Below are positions 36,902-45,514 of a DNA stretch of 64,000 nucleotides, piece by piece. The stretch's first letter is position 1; every line of letters begins with the position of its first letter. This stretch comes from Novisyntrophococcus fermenticellae (GTDB taxonomy: Bacteria; Bacillota; Clostridia; Lachnospirales; Lachnospiraceae): assembly GCF_018866245.1 (NCBI RefSeq), contig NZ_CP076458.1, forward strand, positions 186,001 to 250,000. Direction: 5' to 3'. Made by a program: the position numbers and the translations under genes. Under the pieces are notes generated by a model. It was given only the letters and a program-made list of their open reading frames with translations. It was not told the DNA's origin and made no database searches.

Positions 36902-38164
36902 ATGTACACATGCAGTATGGAACGAATGACGGATAAGATTAATACATTTTCTCAGTTTGGAGATGCCGGACATGGCGGAATTACAAGGTATTCATTATCA
37001 GAGGAAGCGATTCAGGCAAGAAATGAATTCCGCAAAAGGATGGAAGCGATTCATGCAGTCATAGAAATTGATGATTTGGCCAATATGTATGCAACGCTTC
37101 CGGGAACGGATCCGGAGGCTAAAAGAATTGTTATGGCATCTCACTGTGACTCTGTAAAAAACGGCGGTAATTATGATGGTATTTTGGGGGTCATGTCTGC
37201 TATGGAGGTATTAGAAACTGTAGCAGCAGAGAACATTCCTCACAGGCATCCCCTGACAGCCATGATCTGGACAAATGAAGAGGGTTCCTTGTATCCGCCT
37301 GCTATGATGTGCTCTGGTATTGTATGCTATGATTATCTGCCGGAGGAAATCAGAAGCAAGTTTAAATATGAGGATATGATGAATTCCAGAAGTATTCTGG
37401 ATAATCAGAGTACCTTTGGAGAAGCTCTGGAAAAATCCGGATTTAAAGGGGAGAAAAAATACAGACTCAGTCCTGAAAAATATCTGTATATGTTTGAAAC
37501 CCACATTGAACAGGGACCGATTCTGGAGGATGCAGGGAATGATATCGGTGTTGTTGACTGTGTGCTTGGAATGTTTAACTACAGGTTAAAATTCTATGGG
37601 CAGACGACACATGCAGGGACCTTTCCGATGCCCAAGAGAAAGGATGCATTTCTGGCTGCTTCCCAGGCATTGTGCTATCTCCACGAAGAAATTGACAAGC
37701 TGGGATATCCGGAGCTCGTATATACTACGGGGGAAGTGGTTTGCCACCCTTGCGTGCATACCTGCGTGCCGGACTTCTTTGACTTTTCCTTTGATGCAAG
37801 ACATGAAAAGCCTGAGGTATTGGAAAAGGTTTTAAAAGTAGTAAAGAGCTGCGCAGACAGGACATGGGCAGGATGCACCTGTGAGGTTGTAAAGGCATGG
37901 AACAGAGATACGGTATATTGGGATAAGGAACTGGTTGGTTATGTAAAAGAAGCCGCAGAAGAAGCCGGTATATCTCATCAGTATATCCATTCCGGCGCAG
38001 GACATGATGCACAGTTTGCAGCATATATGCTTCCAACCACAATGATCTTTGTACAGTCTAAAGATGGATTATCTCACTGTGAACCGGAGTATTCTTCCCC
38101 GGAGCATTGCACCGAAGGGGCAACCGTTATGCTGCATGCTGTGCTTAAGGCGGATGCGAAATAA
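36902..38164 (+). CDS. N-carbamoyl-beta-amino acid hydrolase (beta-ureidopropionase type), M20 family
   Basis: 420 residues. Allantoate amidohydrolase/N-carbamoyl amino acid hydrolase family: metal site SHCDSVKNGGNYDGILGV, IWTNEEGS, FETHIEQGPILE, the Gly-Gln-Thr-Thr-His-Ala-Gly dimer motif, SGAGHDAQFAA and SHCEPEYSS. It would release CO2 and ammonia from N-carbamoyl-beta-alanine to give beta-alanine, feeding the aminotransferase at the head of the locus. Allantoate hydrolase is the alternative, given the PucR-type regulator, but no other purine ureide gene is present. Confidence 0.88.
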   Translation: MYTCSMERMTDKINTFSQFGDAGHGGITRYSLSEEAIQARNEFRKRMEAIHAVIEIDDLANMYATLPGTDPEAKRIVMASHCDSVKNGGNYDGILGVMSAMEVLETVAAENIPHRHPLTAMIWTNEEGSLYPPAMMCSGIVCYDYLPEEIRSKFKYEDMMNSRSILDNQSTFGEALEKSGFKGEKKYRLSPEKYLYMFETHIEQGPILEDAGNDIGVVDCVLGMFNYRLKFYGQTTHAGTFPMPKRKDAFLAASQALCYLHEEIDKLGYPELVYTTGEVVCHPCVHTCVPDFFDFSFDARHEKPEVLEKVLKVVKSCADRTWAGCTCEVVKAWNRDTVYWDKELVGYVKEAAEEAGISHQYIHSGAGHDAQFAAYMLPTTMIFVQSKDGLSHCEPEYSSPEHCTEGATVMLHAVLKADAK

Positions 38165-38206
38165 GCTATCTTTTGTGGATTGCCATATATGGCAGGAGGT
38201 GATGAT

Positions 38207-38848
38207 ATGCAGAATTATATAATTACCATTGCCAGAGGATTTGGCAGTGGCGGCAAAGATATTGGTATGAGACTTTCAAAGGAGTTGGGAATTCCATGCT
38301 ATGACAGGCAGATACTTACCATGGCATCCGACAAAAGCGGAATAGATGAGGGTGTTTTTGTAGAGACAAATGAGAAACTCAGAGGAACATATATTGCAAA
38401 TTTTCTTCGGAAAATACCAATAACCGGGGTATTGGATCCACATGAAAAAGACTTTGTATCAGATGTAAATGTGTTTAACATACAGGCCGAATTGATACGG
38501 AGTCTTGCGATAACGGAGAGCTGCATTATTATCGGAAAATGCGCCGATGATATTTTAAGGGAGTACAAAAATGTTATTAGTATATATATTGAGGCTCCAA
38601 GAGCAGCCTGTGTAAAGTCGATTCAGGAAAAAATGCATGTTTCGGCAGAGCGGGCACATCAGCTGATTCACAAAACAGATAAATATCGTGCAAAGTATTA
38701 TAACTATTATTCCGGCGGAAAGGACTGGACAAATCCAACGAACTATGACCTGGTTTTGAACAGCGATAGAGTCGGGAGGGAAAATTGCGTGAAGTTAATA
38801 AAAGAATATATTAATATCAGGTTTTGTGATAAACGGATGGAGGGTTGA
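38207..38848 (+). CDS. Cytidylate kinase-like family protein
   Basis: 213 residues from ATG 38207, preceded by AGGAGGTGAT. P-loop-like GFGSGGKDIG near the N-terminus, LSKELGIPCYDRQIL and IIIGKCADDILRE match the cytidylate kinase-like family (distinct from Cmk proper and frequent in Lachnospiraceae). The core substrate-handling motifs of CMP kinase are only partly preserved, so nucleotide kinase activity is not assured. It closes the pyrimidine locus, 42 bases after the hydrolase, and might link pyrimidine supply to breakdown; that link is inference. Confidence 0.82.
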   Translation: MQNYIITIARGFGSGGKDIGMRLSKELGIPCYDRQILTMASDKSGIDEGVFVETNEKLRGTYIANFLRKIPITGVLDPHEKDFVSDVNVFNIQAELIRSLAITESCIIIGKCADDILREYKNVISIYIEAPRAACVKSIQEKMHVSAERAHQLIHKTDKYRAKYYNYYSGGKDWTNPTNYDLVLNSDRVGRENCVKLIKEYINIRFCDKRMEG

Positions 38849-38922
38849 CAGTTAGTACACTTGCGAAAATGCCTCACCTGTGATATTCTTTCAATAATCT
38901 TTGAAAATACAGGGGGTATACC

Positions 38923-40155
38923 ATGAGTAAAAATTGGAAAAAACAATTTATGACGATATATGCCGGGCAGGCTTTTTCACTGCTGGGCAGTGCTGCCGTG
39001 CAGTTTGCAGTTATCTGGTGGCTGACTATACAAACGGAGTCGGCAATCACCCTCACCATAGCATCCGTTGTGTCGTTCATCCCTAACATGGTTATCGGAC
39101 CATTTGCAGGGGTATGGATTGACCGCCTGAACCGCCGCACAGTCATGATCGCCGCGGATGGTGTGGTGGCATTCTCAAGTGTTATTTTGGGAGCGGCCTT
39201 TTTGCTCATCGATGTTCCTCCTGTCTGGTTTATCTATCTTATTTTATTTCTGCGCGGATTGGGCAACACCTTTCATGGTCCCGCCATACAGGCGGCCATC
39301 CCTATGCTGGTACCTACCGAGATGCTCGTAAAAGCCGGAGGCTGGGGCAACCTGGTCACCTCTGTTTCCAATATGCTGGGACCTGTGCTGGGTGCGGCAT
39401 TGATGGGATTCCTTCCCATCGCAGGCATAATGCTGGTGGATATTTTTGGTGCTTTGTTCGCCATTACCTGTCTGCTGTTTGTAGAAATCCCTGATATTTC
39501 AAGCCGCAGCGATAAAGTACATCCTCTTTCCGATATGAAAGAGGGATTTAGCACCATGCGCAAAAACAAGCCGCTGATCGCGGCGTTCGGCCCTATGATG
39601 CTGATGACTATTCTTTATATGCCGCTTGGTGCACTGTTTCCGCTCTTGGTGCGCACCCACTTCATGGGAAAGGCATGGCATAACAGTATTGTTGAGTTTG
39701 TCTTCGCGGGCGGGCTGCTCGTATCCTCACTCGTCATTGGCATTTGGGGCGGCATGAAAAACCGCTTTCTGATGGCGGCGCTTGCCATCGGTCTGCTGGG
39801 GGCGGGTTCTTTTGTGAGCGGGGCGCTTCCATCCGGCGGTTACTGGATATTTGTTGTCTGCTGCTTCTTTATGGGTGCATCGGGTACTTTTATGAATGTA
39901 CCGGTCATGGCCTATGTGCAGGAGAGCACCCCACCAGAGATTATGGGAAAAGTGTTTTCTCTGATGATGTCCGCCATGACGCTTGCGATGCCGATTGGTC
40001 TCATTATTGCAGGCCCGGTCAGCGAGATAGTAGGTGTGGACAACTGGTTTTTCTGGTCAGGCGTGGCACTGATGCTCACCGGTATCCTGTTCCGCATATT
40101 GACAAGGCCTTATGACAGTGAAACAAGACTGCCGGAAGCCAAAGACAACGAGTAA
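38923..40155 (+). CDS. MFS transporter, MefA-like drug efflux group
   Basis: 410 residues, about 12 helices, with the group's features: AGQAFSLLGSAAVQFAVIWW at the start, GPFAGVWIDRLNRRTVMI (motif A) and VPMLVPTEMLVKAGGWGN-like loop between helices 4 and 5. Related members export macrolides or other drugs; the substrate here cannot be told. Its codons are visibly richer in G/C (CTG, GCC, CGC) than the flanking genes, which suggests transfer. ATG follows AGGGGGT. TTGACA at 38845-38850 overlaps the preceding stop but lacks a good -10. Confidence 0.85.
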   Translation: MSKNWKKQFMTIYAGQAFSLLGSAAVQFAVIWWLTIQTESAITLTIASVVSFIPNMVIGPFAGVWIDRLNRRTVMIAADGVVAFSSVILGAAFLLIDVPPVWFIYLILFLRGLGNTFHGPAIQAAIPMLVPTEMLVKAGGWGNLVTSVSNMLGPVLGAALMGFLPIAGIMLVDIFGALFAITCLLFVEIPDISSRSDKVHPLSDMKEGFSTMRKNKPLIAAFGPMMLMTILYMPLGALFPLLVRTHFMGKAWHNSIVEFVFAGGLLVSSLVIGIWGGMKNRFLMAALAIGLLGAGSFVSGALPSGGYWIFVVCCFFMGASGTFMNVPVMAYVQESTPPEIMGKVFSLMMSAMTLAMPIGLIIAGPVSEIVGVDNWFFWSGVALMLTGILFRILTRPYDSETRLPEAKDNE

Positions 40156-40184
40156 ATATTATTAAAAAGCGAGGAGAACACTTT

Positions 40185-40244
40185 ATGAAATTAAATAATA
40201 GTAACCTGGAGATTGCAGTATGGAAGGGGGTCTTGAAAATATAA
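40185..40244 (+). pseudogene. 19-codon ORF: leader peptide or remnant of an aldo/keto reductase start
   Basis: A strong GAGGAG site precedes ATG 40185, and the 19-residue peptide MKLNNSNLEIAVWKGVLKI ends at 40244. Its first ten residues resemble the N-terminus of aldo/keto reductases (L-NNSNLEI), after which similarity is lost, as expected of a deletion scar. Its position before a masked ribosome site also fits a regulatory leader peptide. I cannot choose with confidence. Confidence 0.35.
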
Positions 40245-40252
40245 TAATCAAC

Positions 40253-40287
40253 ACCTCCTTCCTATATGGAATCGATAAATAGGAGGT
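40253..40287 (+). promoter_or_regulatory. Stem masking the ribosome site of the RsgA paralogue
   Basis: ACCTCCT (40253-40259) is perfectly complementary to AGGAGGT (40281-40287), the ribosome site of the TTG start at 40294. With the short ORF just upstream this has the form of a translational attenuator. Only seven base pairs, so it needs testing by folding. Confidence 0.4.
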
Positions 40288-40293
40288 AAAACA

Positions 40294-41364
40294 TTGAATT
40301 ATTTAGAAAAATACGGTATTACAGACCGTTTTAAAAACGAGGCAGCCGCCTACCCGAAGCTATCTCTTGCCCGTGTTGCTGCTCAACATAGAGGGCTTTA
40401 TAAAATTGTCACTGAAAGCGGTGAACTACAGGCTGAAATTTCCGGCAAGCTTCGCTTTGAAACCAATGAACTTGCAAAATTCCCAACAGTGGGAGATTAT
40501 GTTATGATTTCCTCAGAGAATTCAGGTAGCAATGCTATCATTCACCATGTGCTGACACGTAAGAGCATCTTTTTAAGAACAGCTGTTGGCGTCAGTGGTC
40601 AGGCACAGCCGGTGGCTGCAAATATAGATATTGTCTTTATTTGTATGTCTTTAAACAATAACTTTAATTTAAGCCGTTTAGAGCGATACCTTTCTGTTGC
40701 CTGGGATAGCGGTGCAACTCCTGTTATTTTACTGACAAAATCAGATTTGTGCGAGGATTTGGAACGTGTTCTTTTAGAGGTGGAACGGGTGTCTTCATTC
40801 ACAGAGGTAATTCCCCTTTCGATGTTCGATGATGATCTTGTGACAAAACTTAGCCTCTACCTAAAATCTGGTATGACAGCAGCTTTTATTGGATCGTCAG
40901 GTGTGGGAAAATCAACCTTAATCAACAAGCTTCTGGGGGAACAGGAACTTGCTACCAGTGAAGTCGGTAAAGGCGATAAAGGAAGGCACACGACAACCGG
41001 TCGGGAGATGTTTCTTTCTCCCTTTGGTGTTGTCTTGATTGATACGCCCGGCATGCGCGAACTTGGGGCCGAAAGTGTTGATTTATCCAAGAGCTTTGAG
41101 GATATTGAAACACTTGCAGGCCAATGTAAATTTAATAATTGCACCCACACAAATGAACCCGGCTGTGCAATCCTACAAGCACTAGACGATGGGAGCCTTG
41201 ACCAGAGACGCTTCAGCAGCTACTTGAAGCTAAGAATTGAAGCAGGCTATGATGGCTTAAGTGCTAAGGAAATTGAAAATAAAAAGCTGGAGCGTATGCT
41301 GAAAGATGTGGGTGGTATGAAAAACTTTCGTAAATATGTAAAAGAGAAACGTAAGCAAAGATAA
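40294..41364 (+). CDS. RsgA/EngC-like ribosome-associated GTPase (paralogue)
   Basis: 356 residues from TTG 40294 after AGGAGGT. Circularly permuted GTPase: G4 LLTKSD comes before G1 GSSGVGKST (near residue 200) and G3 DTPGMRE; the switch segment GRHTTTGREM and the C-terminal zinc site CKFNNCTHTNEPGC are typical. RsgA helps mature the 30S subunit. This copy is next to an exporter and a broken gene rather than in the usual ppm/prkC-rsgA-rpe cluster, so it is probably an additional accessory copy, perhaps tied to ribosome-directed drugs. Confidence 0.88.
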   Translation: MNYLEKYGITDRFKNEAAAYPKLSLARVAAQHRGLYKIVTESGELQAEISGKLRFETNELAKFPTVGDYVMISSENSGSNAIIHHVLTRKSIFLRTAVGVSGQAQPVAANIDIVFICMSLNNNFNLSRLERYLSVAWDSGATPVILLTKSDLCEDLERVLLEVERVSSFTEVIPLSMFDDDLVTKLSLYLKSGMTAAFIGSSGVGKSTLINKLLGEQELATSEVGKGDKGRHTTTGREMFLSPFGVVLIDTPGMRELGAESVDLSKSFEDIETLAGQCKFNNCTHTNEPGCAILQALDDGSLDQRRFSSYLKLRIEAGYDGLSAKEIENKKLERMLKDVGGMKNFRKYVKEKRKQR

Positions 41365-41387
41365 TCTGAGAAATTTAAACAAAACAT

Positions 41388-41419
41388 GGGGCTGCGCACA
41401 GTAATTCGTGCGTGGCCCT
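41388..41419 (+). terminator. Stem-loop after the RsgA paralogue
   Basis: GGGGCTGCGCAC (41388-41399) pairs with GTGCGTGGCCCT (41408-41419) over 12 positions with three G-U pairs. The T tract is poor (TGTCAAG), so termination strength is uncertain. Confidence 0.55.
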
Positions 41420-41463
41420 TGTCAAGAAATAAAACCAATGAAGTAATTAGGGGATTTTTTTGA

Positions 41464-41487
41464 AACATGACATACAGTTGTCGTGTT
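41464..41487. promoter_or_regulatory. Dyad upstream of the truncated radical SAM gene, candidate operator
   Basis: AACATGACA (41464-41472) and TGTCGTGTT (41479-41487) are inverted with one mismatch around TACAGT. Overlaps TTGAAA (41460-41465), a possible -35. No regulator gene is adjacent, so the cognate protein may be lost or elsewhere. Confidence 0.35.
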
Positions 41488-41553
41488 TATGTGCTATCCT
41501 AATCAGGAGAAAGATGATCCAAATAAATATATTGAAATTGAAGGGGCATCCGC

Positions 41554-42135
41554 ATGGAAAATGTAAAAGCTAAAACTATTCTAACCAGAGCTAAAAATCC
41601 GGGTGTATGGTTTGGGATGGATTACAATATGAATCTATATAAAGGCTGTTGTCATGAATGTATTTATTGTGATAGCCGTTCAGAATGTTATGGTATTGAG
41701 AATTTCGATCAAGTTAAGGCTAAGCAGGATGCACTTCGAATTTTGCGTGATGAGCTGCGGTGCAGAACGAAACGCGGTGTAGTGGCAACGGGTGCTATGA
41801 GTGATCCCTATAATCCGTTTGAAGAGAAAGAACACTTAACACGCCATAGCTTGGAACTATTAGATGCATTTGGTTTTGGGGCAGCAATTGCGACTAAGAG
41901 TACGCTGCTGCTTCGAGATATTGATATTTTGACTGAAATAAAAAGACATTCACCGGTACTTGCTAAAATAACCATAACTACCTGTGATGATGAATTGGCG
42001 AAAAAAATTGAGCCAGGAGTGCCATCGTCATCCAAACGGTTTGAAATGCTAACTATTGACTGTATAGAGGGAATAGGAATGGGGGAATCCTCAGAGATGT
42101 CCTTACCTCTATACCAAAAAAGAATAAGTCTGTAA
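41554..42135 (+). pseudogene. Radical SAM protein, truncated at the 3' end
   Basis: 193 residues against about 290 for the SPL-like radical SAM family. The cluster motif CxxxCxxC is intact (Cys32, Cys36, Cys39 in KGCCHECIYCDS) and the sequence follows the family through GAMSDPYNPFE, ATKSTLLLRDIDIL, TITTCDDELAKKIEPG and SSKRF. From about residue 165 the tail is unrelated and the expected later barrel (the LLMPILPF-type strand) is missing in all frames. The product may still bind a cluster but is probably non-functional. A further sign that this patch has suffered deletions. Confidence 0.75.
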
Positions 42136-42181
42136 GCGGTGTATTTCTTGATTACAAACTTATTATACGAGGAAATAGAAA

Positions 42182-42625
42182 ATGGTAAAAATACTCTTTG
42201 TCTGCCACGGCAACATCTGCCGTTCCCCTATGGCCGAGTTTGTCTTAAAGGATTTGGTAAGAAAGACCGGGGCGGAAAATTCTTTTTATATTGCATCTGC
42301 AGCCACAAGTACCGAGGAAATAGGCAATCCCGTTCATCCGGGAACAAGAAGGATACTGGCTTCTCTGGGAATCTCCACAGAAGGGAAGTATGCAGTCCAG
42401 ATTAAAAAATCAGATTATGAGAATTATGATTATTTAATTGGAATGGACGACTGGAATATCAGAAATATGAAAAAGATTACGGGAGGGGATCCGGAACACA
42501 AAATCAAAAAATTGTTAGAATTTGCAGGGCGGGAGAGTGATATTGCGGATCCGTGGTACACCGGTGACTTTGAAAGCACCTATCGGGATGTTCTGGAGGG
42601 CTGTAAGGCCTTGCTTTCTATATAA
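42182..42625 (+). CDS. Low molecular weight protein-tyrosine phosphatase
   Basis: 147 residues. The P-loop CHGNICRS (Cys-x5-Arg) is at residues 8-15 and the general acid Asp is in DIADPWYTGDF. A cytoplasmic phosphatase that removes phosphate from protein tyrosines or, in some relatives, protein arginine; the residue after the first Cys set does not allow a firm choice. Standalone; not next to a tyrosine kinase or capsule genes. Start ATG 42182 directly after the stop region of the truncated radical SAM gene, with AGGAAAT upstream. Confidence 0.92.
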   Translation: MVKILFVCHGNICRSPMAEFVLKDLVRKTGAENSFYIASAATSTEEIGNPVHPGTRRILASLGISTEGKYAVQIKKSDYENYDYLIGMDDWNIRNMKKITGGDPEHKIKKLLEFAGRESDIADPWYTGDFESTYRDVLEGCKALLSI

Positions 42626-42700
42626 TCACACAGCTTGCTTCAACACAATAAAAATGTTAAAATAGACATCAAAATATTGGGGCAGAGGAGAAGAATAAAT

Positions 42701-44197
42701 ATGGGTAAGTATGTTATGGCACTGGATGCGGGGACAACCAGTAACCGCTGCATATTATTTAATGAAAAGGGAGAGGTTTGTTCAAAAGCCCAAAAGGAGT
42801 TTACACAGTATTTTCCAAAGCCGGGCTGGGTAGAGCATGATGCCAATGAAATCTGGTCTACACAGTTGGGCGTGGCTGTGGAAGCCATGTTGAAAATCGG
42901 TGCGTCTGCAGAGGACATTTCGGCTATAGGAATTACAAACCAGAGAGAGACAACGATTGTCTGGGACCGGGAAAGCGGGGACCCTGTCTGCCCCGCAATT
43001 GTCTGGCAATGCAGGAGAACCTCCGAATACTGTGATACTTTAATAGAACGGGGACTGACGGAAAAATTCAGGGAAAAGACAGGCCTGATCATCGATGCTT
43101 ATTTTTCCGGTACAAAACTAAAGTGGATTTTGGATCATGTCGAAGGTGCCAGGGAAAAAGCTGAAGAGGGAGAACTCTTATTTGGCACGGTGGAGACCTG
43201 GCTGATATGGAAACTCACAAAAGGCAGGGTACATGTGACGGATTATTCTAATGCTTCCAGAACCATGCTGTTTAATATTCAGGAACTGGAGTGGGATAAG
43301 GAGATACTGGAAGAATTTGATATTCCGGCTTGCATGCTGCCTGAGGTTAAGCCATCCAGCTGCGTTTATGGAACGTGTGACTCTTCTTATTTCGGAGGAG
43401 AGATTCTCATAGGGGGTGCAGCCGGTGATCAGCAGGCAGCTCTTTTCGGTCAGACTTGTTTTTCGCCGGGTGAGGCAAAGAATACTTATGGCACAGGATG
43501 CTTTTTGCTGATGAATACAGGGGAAAAACCGGTGTTTTCCAAGAACGGACTGGTTACTACCATTGCCTGGGGGTTGGATGGAACAATTAACTATGCTCTG
43601 GAGGGGTCTATATTTGTCGCCGGTGCCGCCGTTCAGTGGCTCAGAGATGAGATGAAGCTGGTGGAGTCTGCAGAAGATTCAGAATATATGGCACGGAAGG
43701 TAGAGGATACCAACGGGTGCTACGTGGTTCCCGCATTTACAGGTCTGGGTGCTCCTTATTGGGATCAGTATGCGCGGGGAACGATTGTTGGAATTACGAG
43801 AGGGGTGAATAAGTATCATATCATCAGAGCAACGCTGGAATCGGTTGCCTATCAGGTCAATGACGTGCTGGAGTCCATGAAGGCAGATTCAGGAATCGAA
43901 CTTGCGGGTCTGAAGGTAGATGGGGGCGCCAGTGCCAATAACTTTCTGATGCAGGCGCAGGCGGATTTAATTGATGCTCCGGTATTAAGACCCCTCTGCG
44001 TGGAAAGTACAGCCATGGGAGCGGCCTATCTGGCCGGCCTTGCGGTGGGATATTGGGCAGGCAAGGAAGAGGTCCTCCAAAACTGGGCAATTGAGCGGAC
44101 CTTTGCTCCCCGGATTGGTCAGGAGGCAAGGGAGAAAAAGATCAGAGGCTGGAAACGGGCTGTAAAGTATGCATATGGTTGGGCAAAGGAGGATTGA
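42701..44197 (+). CDS. glpK: Glycerol kinase
   Basis: 498 residues from ATG 42701 after GAGGAG. FGGY family: [53 protein letters not shown] and [17 protein letters not shown]. It phosphorylates glycerol to glycerol 3-phosphate. In Bacillus and Enterococcus a His near residue 230-232 (the YHFFG-like segment) is phosphorylated by HPr-P to activate the enzyme. The aligned residue here is Ser229 (CDSSYFGG), so that control is probably absent. No glpF or glycerol phosphate oxidase is adjacent. Convergent with the next gene, six bases apart. Confidence 0.96.
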   Translation: MGKYVMALDAGTTSNRCILFNEKGEVCSKAQKEFTQYFPKPGWVEHDANEIWSTQLGVAVEAMLKIGASAEDISAIGITNQRETTIVWDRESGDPVCPAIVWQCRRTSEYCDTLIERGLTEKFREKTGLIIDAYFSGTKLKWILDHVEGAREKAEEGELLFGTVETWLIWKLTKGRVHVTDYSNASRTMLFNIQELEWDKEILEEFDIPACMLPEVKPSSCVYGTCDSSYFGGEILIGGAAGDQQAALFGQTCFSPGEAKNTYGTGCFLLMNTGEKPVFSKNGLVTTIAWGLDGTINYALEGSIFVAGAAVQWLRDEMKLVESAEDSEYMARKVEDTNGCYVVPAFTGLGAPYWDQYARGTIVGITRGVNKYHIIRATLESVAYQVNDVLESMKADSGIELAGLKVDGGASANNFLMQAQADLIDAPVLRPLCVESTAMGAAYLAGLAVGYWAGKEEVLQNWAIERTFAPRIGQEAREKKIRGWKRAVKYAYGWAKED

Positions 44198-44203
44198 GAA
44201 GTA

Positions 44204-45514
44204 CTAATCAAACCCCAGTGGTTCATATGCTTTTTTGATAGACTTGGCTACCTGAACCGAGTCGCCGCTGTGTACAGAAGCATCATATGCACCCTGGGTT
44301 TCGCCAAAGGTCATGATGCTTTCCAGGTTTAACATATGCTGCAGATAATGATTCATATTCTCTTTTCTGGCATTTTTGCACAGAATATGGAAGATAGATT
44401 GGTTCTTATACTTAGATTCTTTTAATATAAATCGGCAGTTCTGATCCAGACCCTCGCGCGTCAGGAGATCTCTTAATTCTTCCAGGCGCGCACGCTGGTC
44501 CAGGAGGGTGAAATAAACCACATCCTGCTGTTTGGGGCGGACTCCATGGATATAATTACGAAATGGTGATTTTCGCAGACTTTCATAATAGTCTTTTTGT
44601 TCTTCCGTCTTAAAGTCCTGGTAGTAAATCAACAGGACATCATCAATGATTACATTTTCAAAGTAATGATACCCCTCTTTTTTTAAAACTTCTTCGATTT
44701 TTAATACAGTCTGATGGCTCATGATATATTTTAACAAATACCGGTTTTCTTTTATATCATAGAGCATTGCTCCATCCATGGCGATAACCGGAAGGTTCAG
44801 ATGAAGATTCGCTGCCTCGTCCATGATGGCGGCGGGAGTCCGGCTGGTAGATATAGTGAAATTAGCTCCCGCATCAATCAGGCGATTCAGTTCTCTTTTT
44901 GTGTAAGGATTCATCTGCCCATTCTGGGACAGGCGCTCAAGCGCAGAGATGAAGAGGATATTCTGCTGCTTTTTACGGGGCAGATGAAGCCAGTTGATGC
45001 AGTAGGCCAGAAGAATTCCGGACATTGTATCGGTAAAGCGGTATAATACGAATAGAAGAGACCCTCCCGTCTCATCCCGGGAAACAATCGTAGCACTTAA
45101 GAAGACCACGCAGGAAATATAAGAAGCCGAACCTTTATGAAACAATACGGTCACATAGATGACACATACCACAAACAAGGCAGTCAGGATGAGCTGAGGC
45201 CAGGTACCGGGGACAATCAGGTGATAATGAACCTCAAGTATGGTGAACACCAGTGCAAATATGGCTCCGACAGTGGTTCCGAACGCCCGGTTTAAGGCTG
45301 TCTGTTTACTGCCTGATAGATCTGACTGCATGCAGAGAATCGTGGCAATTACGGCATAGAAAGGACTCCGGTCAATTCCTGCAATTTTAAAGAATGCAAG
45401 CAGAATAAAAACCGAAGCCGCTGTCTTTATGATCCGCAGACCAATCTGGGGCATGGATTTAAAACTGTTGCTGCATCTTTTTATTACTTTTTGAAATACA
45501 TTTGCATTGTTCAA
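44204..45514 (-). CDS. FUSC/aromatic-acid-exporter-like membrane domain fused to a degenerate HAD domain
   Basis: 436 residues from TTG 45514, nine bases after AAAGGAGG. Residues 1-178 form about five or six helices with the ArAE/FUSC pattern (DRSPFYAVIATILCMQSDL, NRAFGTTVGAIFAL). Residues 185-436 follow the HAD-IIB (Cof-type) fold: LFIS then TKRELNRLIDAGANFTISTSRTP and VIAMDGAMLYD. The catalytic motif DxDGT is replaced by ALERL (Ala191, Glu193), and the final metal motif GDxxND reads GETQGAYD, so phosphatase activity is unlikely. It may be a sensing or regulatory domain. It overlaps the stop of the AraC gene, so the pair is co-translated. Confidence 0.75.
   Translation of the reverse strand: MNNANVFQKVIKRCSNSFKSMPQIGLRIIKTAASVFILLAFFKIAGIDRSPFYAVIATILCMQSDLSGSKQTALNRAFGTTVGAIFALVFTILEVHYHLIVPGTWPQLILTALFVVCVIYVTVLFHKGSASYISCVVFLSATIVSRDETGGSLLFVLYRFTDTMSGILLAYCINWLHLPRKKQQNILFISALERLSQNGQMNPYTKRELNRLIDAGANFTISTSRTPAAIMDEAANLHLNLPVIAMDGAMLYDIKENRYLLKYIMSHQTVLKIEEVLKKEGYHYFENVIIDDVLLIYYQDFKTEEQKDYYESLRKSPFRNYIHGVRPKQQDVVYFTLLDQRARLEELRDLLTREGLDQNCRFILKESKYKNQSIFHILCKNARKENMNHYLQHMLNLESIMTFGETQGAYDASVHSGDSVQVAKSIKKAYEPLGFD

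Noticed and set aside
40294..41364. RsgA paralogue as the housekeeping rsgA
   Set aside because: The usual neighbours (prkC, ppm, rpe) are missing and the flanking genes are accessory or broken, so an extra copy is more likely; not proven.
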